Assembly (NCBI GenBank): GCA_946611445.1
Contig: CAMODP010000070.1
Location: 1-9,166 of the forward strand
Reading direction: 5' to 3'
DNA: 9,166 bases
Source of the DNA: an uncultured Eubacterium sp.
Lineage (GTDB): Bacteria; Bacillota; Clostridia; Lachnospirales; Lachnospiraceae
Made by a program: the position numbers and the translations under genes. Under the pieces are notes generated by a model that was not told the origin of the DNA, made no database searches, and was given only the letters and a program-made list of their open reading frames with translations. Each line of letters starts with the position of its first letter. Within the stretch, counting starts at the first letter, position 1. This document shows positions 1-6,251 of this stretch, piece by piece.

Positions 1-262
1 GAATATCGCGCCGCGCTTCACCCATGATATGACGGCAAAAGCGCTGGAAGGAGATTTTGCCGCCGCCGCGAAGATGCAGCTGAAAGCAGTTCCGCTGGTC
101 GACGCCCTTTTCTGCGAGGTCAACCCGATTCCGGTGAAGACAGCACTGAACCTGATGGGCAGGGAAGCCGGCCCGTTCCGCGGCCCGATGTGCGAGATGG
201 ACCCGAAGAACGAGGCCGTGCTGCGGCAGGCTATGCAGGAATTCGGACTTGCAGTTAACTGA
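1..262 (+). CDS. dapA: 4-hydroxy-tetrahydrodipicolinate synthase, C-terminal part (5' end outside window)
   Basis: Only the last ~86 residues are present; the frame is open from base 2 at the window edge to a TGA at 260-262. DapA condenses pyruvate with aspartate semialdehyde in the cytoplasm, the first committed step of the diaminopimelate/lysine pathway. The visible part is the C-terminal helical region: it starts with N-I-A-P, then T-H-D-M, a G-D-F...A-x-x-x-Q linker helix, and the very typical E-V-N-P-I-P-V-K-T-A-L-N-L-M-G segment, ending L-R-Q-A-M-Q-E-F-G-L. The E/N-P-I-P-V-K segment is a family hallmark. The catalytic lysine lies upstream and cannot be checked. It is followed on the same strand by dapB, so the two probably form a lysine/DAP operon, with a structured element between them. 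Confidence 0.93.
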   Translation, partial: NIAPRFTHDMTAKALEGDFAAAAKMQLKAVPLVDALFCEVNPIPVKTALNLMGREAGPFRGPMCEMDPKNEAVLRQAMQEFGLAVN

Positions 263-269
263 TATCAGT
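258..269. repeat. 12-bp perfect palindrome over the dapA stop codon
   Basis: The sequence ACTGATATCAGT is a perfect palindrome that includes the dapA TGA stop. As RNA it could form only a very tight or bimolecular pairing. No function is known. It lies 17 bases before the structured element that starts at 287 and may be coincidental. Confidence 0.5.
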
Positions 270-286
270 CGAAACACAGTCGGTAA

Positions 287-436
287 GGAACCAGGGGAGA
301 TACATGTGGACGCATTCAGCGAGTACGTGCCCGAGACCGGTCGAATCCTGGATGGTCACAGAACTTTTCTGTGAGCATCCCAGATGAGCAGACTCGGGCC
401 GGCGGAGCAGCGGACACCTGGATCTCCCCTGGTTCC
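287..436 (+). ncRNA. Unclassified structured RNA element between dapA and dapB (candidate cis-regulatory leader)
   Basis: Seen directly: 287-301 (GGAACCAGGGGAGAT) is the perfect reverse complement of 422-436, a 15-bp basal helix. After one A.G mismatch it continues with C303-G420, A304-U419, a U.C mismatch, and 306-308 with 415-417. Then come a tandem G309.A414/A310.G413 and 311-313 with 410-412. A middle helix pairs 329-335 (GCCCGAG) with 393-399 (CTCGGGC). A distal helix pairs 348-354 with 376-383 and is capped by CACAGAA/TTCTGTG (357-363, 367-373) around a CTT loop. There is no U-run after the hairpins, so it is not a simple terminator. The strand is inferred from codirectional neighbours and from G.A and bulged-G motifs that read on the plus strand. 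I could not match it to lysine, T-box, SRP or 6S RNAs. Function is unknown; position suggests control of dapB. Confidence 0.7.
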
Positions 437-475
437 ACACCGGCGTACGTTATTAAAATCAAGAAAGAGGAACCA
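430..475 (+). promoter_or_regulatory. Possible anti-Shine-Dalgarno alternative pairing before dapB
   Basis: Bases 430-436 (TGGTTCC) form the outer 3' strand of the basal helix of the upstream element, but they are also perfectly complementary to 469-475 (GGAACCA). The latter overlaps the last two bases of the dapB ribosome binding site AGAGG (466-470) and the spacer before ATG 478. The 469-475 sequence is identical to 287-293, the normal partner of 430-436. The two pairings exclude each other, so a folded element would leave the binding site open and an unfolded one could occlude it. The pairing is seen in sequence; the regulatory role is inference. Confidence 0.45.
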
Positions 476-477
476 CT

Positions 478-1230
478 ATGATTAACGTAATTCTCAGCGG
501 CTGCTGCGGCTATATGGGCAGGGTTCTCACAGAGATGATTGCCGCAGAGCCTGATATGCAGGTGACGGCCGGCATCGACCTGCTGCAGCGGGACGATCTC
601 GGCTATCCGGTATATACAGATCCCGCGGCCTGTGACGCGGCGGCGGATGTCATGATCGATTTTTCCAATTTCCGCGCAGTCGACGGGCTGCTTGATTACT
701 GTGTCTCCAGAGGCCTTCCGATTGTTCTCTGCACAACAGGCCTGTCGGAGACGCAGCTGGAAAAAGTGGCGGAAGACAGTCAGAAAATTGCGATTCTGCG
801 TTCCGCAAATATGTCTGTCGGCATCAATCTGCTGATGAAGCTGCTGAAAGAGGCGGCTGCAAAGCTTGCGCCGGCCGGCTTTGATATGGAAATCGTGGAA
901 AAACACCACAACCGGAAGATAGACGCCCCCAGCGGGACGGCGATCGCGCTGGGAGAGTGCATGAATGAAGCGCTGGACGGCGCGTACCATTTTGTGTACG
1001 ACCGCAGTGAACGCCACGAAAAGCGGGACGGAAAGGAGATCGGCATCTCTGCCGTGCGCGGCGGAACGATCGTCGGCGAGCATGAGATTATCTTTGCCGG
1101 ACAGGACGAGGTCATCACATTTAAACATACGGCCTACTCCAGAGCCCTTTTCGCAAAAGGCGCCGTGCAGGCCGCAAAATTCCTGGCCGGGAAGCCGGCC
1201 GGACTGTATGACATGTCACAGGTGGTATAA
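478..1230 (+). CDS. dapB: 4-hydroxy-tetrahydrodipicolinate reductase
   Basis: This 250-residue protein reduces the DapA product with NAD(P)H to tetrahydrodipicolinate, step two of the DAP/lysine branch, in the cytoplasm. The N-terminal Rossmann fold has the G-C-C-G-Y-M-G nucleotide loop (8-14). D-F-S (61-63) and T-T-G (86-88) line the cofactor site. S-A-N-M-S-V-G (109-115) opens the substrate domain. The catalytic signature E-K-H-H-N-R-K-I-D-A-P-S-G-T-A spans 141-155, with H143/H144, K147 and the G153-T154 substrate loop intact; R-G-G-T-I-V-G-E-H (194-202) is also typical. Length matches the family. ATG 478 is supported by AGAGG at 466-470, seven bases upstream. Translation may be modulated by the structured RNA just before it. 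It ends three bases from the stop of the convergent prs gene. Confidence 0.97.
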   Translation: MINVILSGCCGYMGRVLTEMIAAEPDMQVTAGIDLLQRDDLGYPVYTDPAACDAAADVMIDFSNFRAVDGLLDYCVSRGLPIVLCTTGLSETQLEKVAEDSQKIAILRSANMSVGINLLMKLLKEAAAKLAPAGFDMEIVEKHHNRKIDAPSGTAIALGECMNEALDGAYHFVYDRSERHEKRDGKEIGISAVRGGTIVGEHEIIFAGQDEVITFKHTAYSRALFAKGAVQAAKFLAGKPAGLYDMSQVV

Positions 1231-1233
1231 ACC

Positions 1234-2421
1234 TTAAATAGTCTCGTGGTTATTAAACTTCCGGATGACCTTCTGTATGCGGTCTGAAGGATCCAGAAGG
1301 CTGCTGATGGAAGTATCGTGGTTCAGCGTGTCGATAATCAGGGCAATGTACTTGCTCATATCACAGCTGATGTAATAAGGCTTCTTCAGCAGCTCCGGCG
1401 TCTGGTAGACCAGGTTCGTGGTTACGAGCTTGTGGAAATATCCTTCCTTGAAGGCCCGGTCAAATTTTTCCAGTCCGTTTGTAAACAGCCCGAAGGTTGT
1501 GCATATGTACACCTTGCGGGCTCCTTTTTTCTTCAGGAGCCAGGCCACTTCGATGACGCTGTCGCCGGAGGAGATCATGTCATCAACGATGATCATGTCC
1601 TTGCCCTCGACATCTGAACCCAGATATTCGTGGGCAACGATCGGGTTGCGCCCGTCGATAATGGTGGAATAGTCACGGCGCTTGTACAGCATTCCCATGT
1701 CCACGCCGAGGTTGTTCGCGATATAGATCGCGCGGGTCATGCCGCCCTCGTCCGGGCTGATGACCATCAGGTGATCCGGATCTATCTTCATTTCCGCATC
1801 CGCATGGCGGAGGATGTTTTTTATAAACTGATAGGCAGGCTGGACGGTTTCGAAGCCGTGGAGCGGGATTGCGTTCTGGACCCTGGGGTCGTGGGCGTCA
1901 AAAGTGATGATGTTGTCCACGCCCATGGAGACCAGTTCCTGCAGCGCTATGGCACAGTCCAGGGATTCGCGCCCGGAGCGCTTGTGCTGGCGGCTCTCAT
2001 ACAGAAACGGCATGATCACGTTGATCCGGCGGGCCTTTCCGCCGATAGAGGCGATGATCCGCTTCAGGTCCTGATAATGGTCATCCGGCGACATACGGTT
2101 CACATGGCCGCACAGGGAGTAGGTGAGAGAATAATTGCAGACATCCACGAGAATATAGATATCATCTCCCCGCACCGATTCCTGGACAATTCCCTTGGCC
2201 TCACCGGATCCGAACCGCGGCACGCGGGACGGAATGATGTAGGTATCCCGTTCATAGCCCTCCACGGTCAGGGAGGTTTTGTGGTCGGATTCTCTTTCGC
2301 GGCGCCACTGCACCAGATAATCATCAACCTTAACCCCCATTTCCGCGCAGCTCTGCATGGGGATGATGCCGAGACGGCCTACCGGTATGGAGTCATAGTA
2401 ATTGGACTTTTCAGCACTCAT
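1234..2421 (-). CDS. prs: Ribose-phosphate pyrophosphokinase (PRPP synthetase), long divergent form
   Basis: PRPP synthetase transfers pyrophosphate from ATP to ribose-5-phosphate, supplying PRPP for purine, pyrimidine, NAD, His and Trp synthesis. At 395 residues it is longer than the usual ~310-320, with an N-terminal extension. Recognisable elements: an ATP-loop region P-F-L-Y-E-S-R-Q-H-K-R (138-148), the catalytic-histidine segment F-D-A-H-D-P-R-V-Q (174-182), the flexible-loop lysine/arginine Y-K-R-R (246-249), and a PRPP-binding loop V-D-D-M-I-S-S-G-D-S (279-288). The loop differs from the common D-D-x-x-D-T-A/G-G-T form, and the usual Arg-Gln-Asp of the ATP loop reads Arg-Gln-His. The C-terminal S-I-S-S-L-L resembles the family end. 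ATG 2421 is preceded by AGGAG (2429-2433) with seven-base spacing, overlapping the upstream gene's TAG, so translational coupling is likely. It is the last gene of the minus-strand cluster. Confidence 0.92.
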   Translation of the reverse strand: MSAEKSNYYDSIPVGRLGIIPMQSCAEMGVKVDDYLVQWRRERESDHKTSLTVEGYERDTYIIPSRVPRFGSGEAKGIVQESVRGDDIYILVDVCNYSLTYSLCGHVNRMSPDDHYQDLKRIIASIGGKARRINVIMPFLYESRQHKRSGRESLDCAIALQELVSMGVDNIITFDAHDPRVQNAIPLHGFETVQPAYQFIKNILRHADAEMKIDPDHLMVISPDEGGMTRAIYIANNLGVDMGMLYKRRDYSTIIDGRNPIVAHEYLGSDVEGKDMIIVDDMISSGDSVIEVAWLLKKKGARKVYICTTFGLFTNGLEKFDRAFKEGYFHKLVTTNLVYQTPELLKKPYYISCDMSKYIALIIDTLNHDTSISSLLDPSDRIQKVIRKFNNHETI

Positions 2422-2431
2422 ATCAATTCTC

Positions 2432-3403
2432 CTATTTCAGGGTCCGGATGTCGGGTCCGGACATGTGCAGCAGTGCATAGTGCCCGTAGATTCTGGAAAA
2501 TGTACGGTCGGAAAATGTGTCCCGGAATTCCGACAGAGACAGGTTCGTGGAAATGATCGTCTGTTTCTGCCGGAGAATCCGCTCATTTACAATGAGGAAG
2601 AGCTGCGATGCCACAAACGTATTGGAGAGTTCGGTTCCGAGATCATCGATGATCAGCAGATCACTGTCAAAAATGAGGTCGTGTGTCTCACGTCCGGCAC
2701 GGCGGTCTTCGAAGGTGTATGTCCGCAGGCTGTCGAACAGATCATAGGCAGTGATGTACAGGACGCTGTGTCCCATCCGGAGCAGCTCTCCGGCAATGCA
2801 GCGGGACAGGAATGTCTTCCCGACGCCCACATTTCCGTATATGAACAGACCGGAGCCGTCCCGGCCGAAGTCCCGGACGAACGCTTCAGCCTGGTGCAGG
2901 GCATCGGCGGCATCTTCTCTGGGGGTGCGGCCTGACCGCGGGTCAGGCTGGTCGTCAGGATAATACGCCAGGCTGAATGCGGAAAACCCGGCTTCCCGGC
3001 GCATATCCTCCAGATGAGCCTGGGTGTACAGCATTTCAGACTCAAGCTGCAGAAAGCAGCGGCATTTTTCCCGGCCGACATAGCCGGTATCCCTGCAGAT
3101 GGGGCAGGTATAGGGCGGTTCCAGCCATTCGTCTGTGTACCCGTGCATCTGCAGAAGCCGGGTCCGCCTGGACGCGATGCGGGAAAGCGCGGCAGCCAGG
3201 TCAATATCTTCACCGCCGCCCAGACCGACAGCGGCGCGCGCTTTTTGCAGAGCGAGGGAAGCCCTCTCCTCATCCAGGGCGGCCAGTTCCGGGATTTCCG
3301 CATATACTTCCGCCTCGCGCTGTTCCTGAATGCGGCGGGCATTCTGCGCTCTTGCATTACAGATTCGCATGATTGCATCATGCTGGGTATTTGTCAGTGG
3401 CAT
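2432..3403 (-). CDS. DnaC/DnaI-like AAA+ helicase loader
   Basis: A 323-residue ATP-binding protein of the DnaC/DnaI type, which loads the replicative helicase onto DNA at origins and stalled forks. The N-terminal ~90 residues are charged and helical, as in helicase-interacting domains. A Cys4 cluster follows (C100, C103, C114, C116; C-P-I-C ... K-C-R-C), probably zinc-binding. The AAA+ core has Walker A G-N-V-G-V-G-K-T (190-197), Walker B L-L-I-I-D-D-L-G (249-256), sensor-1 S-T-N (285-287) and an arginine-finger-like R-T-F-S-R-I (300-305). It sits between a DnaD-domain gene (36-base gap) and prs (10-base gap). The start is the least certain: AAGGGA lies 15 bases upstream, which is long, and ATG at codon 12 is an alternative. 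Function is assigned by family and motif; the exact helicase partner is inferred. Confidence 0.92.
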   Translation of the reverse strand: MPLTNTQHDAIMRICNARAQNARRIQEQREAEVYAEIPELAALDEERASLALQKARAAVGLGGGEDIDLAAALSRIASRRTRLLQMHGYTDEWLEPPYTCPICRDTGYVGREKCRCFLQLESEMLYTQAHLEDMRREAGFSAFSLAYYPDDQPDPRSGRTPREDAADALHQAEAFVRDFGRDGSGLFIYGNVGVGKTFLSRCIAGELLRMGHSVLYITAYDLFDSLRTYTFEDRRAGRETHDLIFDSDLLIIDDLGTELSNTFVASQLFLIVNERILRQKQTIISTNLSLSEFRDTFSDRTFSRIYGHYALLHMSGPDIRTLK

Positions 3404-3439
3404 GGCTGTACCTGTGGTTCCCTTCTGCGCGGCTGTATC

Positions 3440-4666
3440 CTATCCCTTTCCGTTTTCCTCTGTCTGTCCGGGTATGTCTGTCCCGGACGAACGGTTCTGT
3501 TTTTCTCGTTTGTTCTGCTCCAGCCGCTCAAAATCATATTCGTTCCGCTGAGAAAAACTGCTGAACCGGTTTGGTTTTGCCGGAGCGGAGGCGGCTTTTA
3601 TTCTTCCGGAAGAAGTGCCGTTCCGCTGGCCTGACTGACTGTCCTGATGCCGGGCATCCTCGCGCGCGACATCTTCTGCAGTGCGGACACCCGCCCTGTG
3701 CCAGTCGGAAAGGATGCGTTCCGCATACGGAAAGCTGGGCTGTCCCGTTTTCCGTACGGTCCTGGCGGCAGCTTCCGCGATCAGCTCCTGAGAAAACCCA
3801 TAGTCATAGAGCCATCGGGTCATGGCCTTCTTTTCATCCGGAATGGGATCCCGGTTGCGGATACCGAACGCCTTGAAAATGGTATAGTATTCTTTATTGT
3901 GCGGACTGGTGCCGGCCTTGGCCTCACGAAGCGTGCGGATCCCTTCCGCGTGCCAGGCAAGCCCCACCTTTTCAATATAGTTCAGACTGCGGCCGCCTTT
4001 GGTTACACTGTATTCGATCAGATAATCCAGCAGGTCAAACGGAAACTGCAGTTCATCGAAGAAATAGAGCAGACGGCGCATGTCTGTCGTACTGAGAGGC
4101 CGCCCCAGGTAGCGCTCCGCTACATACAGGATTTTGCGCGCTTCTTCGTTGTCTTTCAGCTCCCGGAGACGCGTACTGCTGATCTGCGCCGGTTCCGTTT
4201 CGGCAGGAGGCTCTTTACCGGCGGGAGCTTCCGTTTCGGCGGGAGCGGTTTCTCCGGCAGAAGGCTCTTCCGCCGTCTTCGCGGAAGCGTCGGCATCCGG
4301 GACCGCATCCAGATACAGTTCATCCGGTTCAAGGCGGGTTGCCTCAAGGTTCCTGGATACGGGCAGCAGCGTGATCTCTTCCAGCTCTTTCCGGGCAGCA
4401 TTCCTGCCGCCGGTGAACCGGAGACCCAGCAGCCCGGCTTTTTCCCAGTACCGGAGCGCCCGCAGGATGTCTTTTTCCGTGCAGGAAAAAACGTCAGCCA
4501 GAGATGACAGTGACGGATTTCTGTCAGGCGCGTGTGCGCTGCGCAGCAGGTACAGGAATATTTTGACAAATTCCCCGTTTGCCCGGGGCATATAGTAGTC
4601 GACAAAGTCGTCCGGCAGCATGGTCGCCCCTGCCAGACGGCTGTCCTGAATCATGATAGAGCCCAT
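3440..4666 (-). CDS. DnaD/DnaB-like primosome protein with two DnaD C-terminal domains
   Basis: A 408-residue replication-initiation/primosome protein of the Firmicute DnaD/DnaB family, which prepares DNA for helicase loading. Residues ~18-100 look like the N-terminal winged-helix domain (L-P-D-D-F-V-D-Y-Y-M ... A-L-R-Y-W-E-K-A-G-L-L). A low-complexity Ala/Glu/Pro linker covers ~122-162. Two similar helical domains follow, ~173-248 and ~258-333, each ending in a Y-x-E-K/R-x-x-x-x-W-H-x-A/E-G-x-R-T type motif, the YxxxIxxxW hallmark of DnaD C-terminal domains. The basic, polar tail (~340-408) may contact DNA. ATG 4666 has GGAGAG at 4676-4681, spacing nine; Met5 lacks a site. It lies 18 bases after murC and 36 before the helicase loader, fitting a loader module. 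Confidence 0.9.
   Translation of the reverse strand: MGSIMIQDSRLAGATMLPDDFVDYYMPRANGEFVKIFLYLLRSAHAPDRNPSLSSLADVFSCTEKDILRALRYWEKAGLLGLRFTGGRNAARKELEEITLLPVSRNLEATRLEPDELYLDAVPDADASAKTAEEPSAGETAPAETEAPAGKEPPAETEPAQISSTRLRELKDNEEARKILYVAERYLGRPLSTTDMRRLLYFFDELQFPFDLLDYLIEYSVTKGGRSLNYIEKVGLAWHAEGIRTLREAKAGTSPHNKEYYTIFKAFGIRNRDPIPDEKKAMTRWLYDYGFSQELIAEAAARTVRKTGQPSFPYAERILSDWHRAGVRTAEDVAREDARHQDSQSGQRNGTSSGRIKAASAPAKPNRFSSFSQRNEYDFERLEQNKREKQNRSSGTDIPGQTEENGKG
4193..4245 (-). repeat. 36-bp-spaced direct repeat in the linker of the DnaD-like gene
   Basis: Bases 4193-4209 and 4229-4245 (TTCCGTTTCGGC, then A or G, then GGAG, on the plus strand) differ at one position and are exactly 36 bases apart, so the repeat stays in frame. 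It encodes the P-A-E-T-E units of the Ala/Glu/Pro linker. Such repeats can vary in copy number without breaking the protein. Confidence 0.75.
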
Positions 4667-4684
4667 GTTATTCTTCTCTCCGTC

Positions 4685-6064
4685 TCAGCCTGCCGTGAGA
4701 TCTTCGCCGATGCGGACAACATTGCCCGCGCCCATGGTGATCACAAGATCCCCGGGTTCACACCGGTCCCGGAGAAAGGCTTCGATCTCCGCAAACGAGG
4801 GGAAGTAGTCACAGTCTGTGCCGAGCTTGCGGATTTCTTCCTGTACATCTCTGGAAGAGATCCCGTAGATATCCAGCTCCCTGGCGGCGTAGATATCAGC
4901 CAGAACCACATGATCCGCCAGCGTCAGCGCCTCGGCAAATTCATGCAGGAGAGACTTCGTCCGGGTATAGGTATGCGGCTGAAATACACACCACACTTTT
5001 CTGTGCGGGTATTTTGCCGCTGTGCGCAGGGTGGCCCGGATCTCGGTGGGGTGATGCGCGTAATCATCAATTACTGTTACCTCGCCCATCTTTCCCTTGT
5101 ACTCAAAACGGCGGTTTGTGCCGTGGAAGGAAGAGAGGCCGGCACGAATGGTCTCTGCCGGGAGGCCCAGGGTATCGCCCAGCGCAATGACAGCCAGGGC
5201 GTTGCTTACGTTGTGCTCACCCGGTACGGAGAGCGAGAAGCTGCCGTAAGGCGCGCCGTCCTTCATGACGCGGAAGGAGGCACAGCCCATCTCATCGTAG
5301 GAAACGGCATCCGCGGTAAAATCTCCGCTTCCCTTCAGGGAATAGGTGACGGTGCGGCAGGGGAGATCTTTTGAGATCATTTTATATGCCGGATCATCCG
5401 CGTTGATAATCAGCGTGCCGTCGGCAGGGAGCAGCTCCGCAAAACGCCGGAAGGAATGCCGGATATCCTCCAGATCCTTGAAGAAGTCCAGGTGATCCGC
5501 GTCTATATCCAGAATGATGCCGATTTTCGGAAAAAAGCTCAGGAAGCTGTTTGTATATTCGCAGGCTTCCATCAGGAATGTGTCCCTGCCGCCAATGCGG
5601 TAGTTGCCCTGAATCAGCGGCAGAACGCCGCCTACGGAGATGGTGGGATCCATACCGGCCTCCATCAGAACATGGGCGGCCATAGAAGTCGTCGTTGTCT
5701 TTCCGTGCGTGCCGGATACGCAGATCGGGATCCGGTAGTTTTTCATCATCTGCCCCAGAAGCTCAGCCCGTGAAAGCATTGGGATTCCCCTGGATACGGC
5801 ACAGGCATATTCCGGATTGTCCGGATGGATAGCGGCGGTGTAGACTACGGCGTCAATATCATCGGTGATGTTTTCCGCCGCCTGGGGACAACTGATGCGT
5901 GCCCCGGCCTTTTCGAGACGTTCTGTGAGCTGTGAAGCCTGAGAATCTGAGCCGCTGACCGTAAATCCCTCATTCAGAAGGATGGCTGCCAGCCCGCTCA
6001 TGCTGATGCCCCCGATGCCGATAAAATGAAGATGTGCAGGTTTCTGGAAAGATAGAGTATACAT
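4685..6064 (-). CDS. murC: UDP-N-acetylmuramate--L-alanine ligase
   Basis: MurC adds L-alanine to UDP-MurNAc with ATP, the first peptide-stem step of peptidoglycan synthesis, in the cytoplasm. From the chosen start it has 459 residues, typical of the family. It shows the UDP-binding loop F-I-G-I-G-G-I-S-M-S-G (14-24), the ATP P-loop S-G-T-H-G-K-T-T-T-T (118-127), E-A-C-E-Y (167-171), D-A-D-H-L-D (188-193), N-A-D-D-P (221-225), G-T-N-R-R-F-E (315-321), D-D-Y-A-H-H-P-T-E (333-341) and F-Q-P-H-T-Y-T-R (361-368). The frame stays open to an ATG at 6145, but family members begin near M-Y-T-L-S-F-x-K-P, and a promoter lies within that upstream stretch, so ATG 6064 is preferred. Its ribosome site (a G-rich GGGGGCGG around 6074-6081) is weak. 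First gene of the minus-strand cluster. Confidence 0.95.
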   Translation of the reverse strand: MYTLSFQKPAHLHFIGIGGISMSGLAAILLNEGFTVSGSDSQASQLTERLEKAGARISCPQAAENITDDIDAVVYTAAIHPDNPEYACAVSRGIPMLSRAELLGQMMKNYRIPICVSGTHGKTTTTSMAAHVLMEAGMDPTISVGGVLPLIQGNYRIGGRDTFLMEACEYTNSFLSFFPKIGIILDIDADHLDFFKDLEDIRHSFRRFAELLPADGTLIINADDPAYKMISKDLPCRTVTYSLKGSGDFTADAVSYDEMGCASFRVMKDGAPYGSFSLSVPGEHNVSNALAVIALGDTLGLPAETIRAGLSSFHGTNRRFEYKGKMGEVTVIDDYAHHPTEIRATLRTAAKYPHRKVWCVFQPHTYTRTKSLLHEFAEALTLADHVVLADIYAARELDIYGISSRDVQEEIRKLGTDCDYFPSFAEIEAFLRDRCEPGDLVITMGAGNVVRIGEDLTAG

Positions 6065-6116
6065 ATATGAATTCCGCCCCCGGATTATAGTTATAGTCAT
6101 GAATTGCCGGTACCTC

Positions 6117-6145
6117 ATTATAAAAGAAGCGGGCTGAAAAAGCAA
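6117..6145 (-). promoter_or_regulatory. Sigma-A-type promoter for the murC cluster
   Basis: On the minus strand, TTGCTT (6140-6145) and a perfect TATAAT (6117-6122) are 17 bases apart. The predicted start near 6110 gives a leader of about 46 bases to the murC ATG at 6064. No other convincing promoter was seen inside the four-gene cluster. Confidence 0.7.
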
Positions 6146-6251
6146 GCCGCGTCAGAATGCGCTGACTGGGAAGCAAGGGCAAAAAGCGTCCCCAAAATTA
6201 GGCAATTTTTACAATTTATCGGCGTAATTACCAGTTTGTCTATGAAAAATG

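Noticed and set aside
259..277. Hammerhead ribozyme core (CUGAU...CGAAAC)
   Set aside because: The essential CUGAUGA is not present (reads CUGAUAU) and the three-stem arrangement is absent.
357..373. Rho-independent terminator (CACAGAA/TTCTGTG hairpin)
   Set aside because: No U-run follows; it is the cap of a larger nested fold.
287..436. Lysine riboswitch
   Set aside because: The position in a dap operon and an AGUA-type internal loop are suggestive, but the fold is a single rod and the multi-helix junction and other conserved blocks of that riboswitch are missing. It also sits inside the operon rather than at its head.
287..436. T-box leader
   Set aside because: No T-box core sequence (GGTGG-ACCGCG type) and no antiterminator/terminator pair with a U-run.
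287..436. Small insertion element or HEARO-type mobile RNA bounded by 15-bp inverted repeats
   Set aside because: No flanking target duplication was seen, the 5' flank is not the ATGA/GTGA expected for HEARO, and inner pairing continues the helix as in an RNA rather than stopping at the ends. Not fully excluded without copy-number data.
316..1128. Long minus-strand reading frame opposite dapB
   Set aside because: No ribosome site or family features. It is a shadow of the high-GC dapB coding strand, whose motifs are intact.
1630..2556. Long plus-strand frame opposite prs and the helicase loader end
   Set aside because: Shadow frame: no recognisable domain and it opposes two well-supported genes.
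4532..5374. Plus-strand frame of 280 codons opposite murC
   Set aside because: Shadow of murC, whose catalytic motifs are all in the other strand.
6065..6145. Upstream start for murC at 6145 (27 extra residues)
   Set aside because: The extension overlaps the predicted -35/-10 promoter, has no ribosome site, and family members begin at the downstream Met.
6194..6210. Terminator in the murC-glgC gap
   Set aside because: The AAAATT/AATTTT stem has no GC pairs and lies between divergent promoters, where no transcript needs to end.
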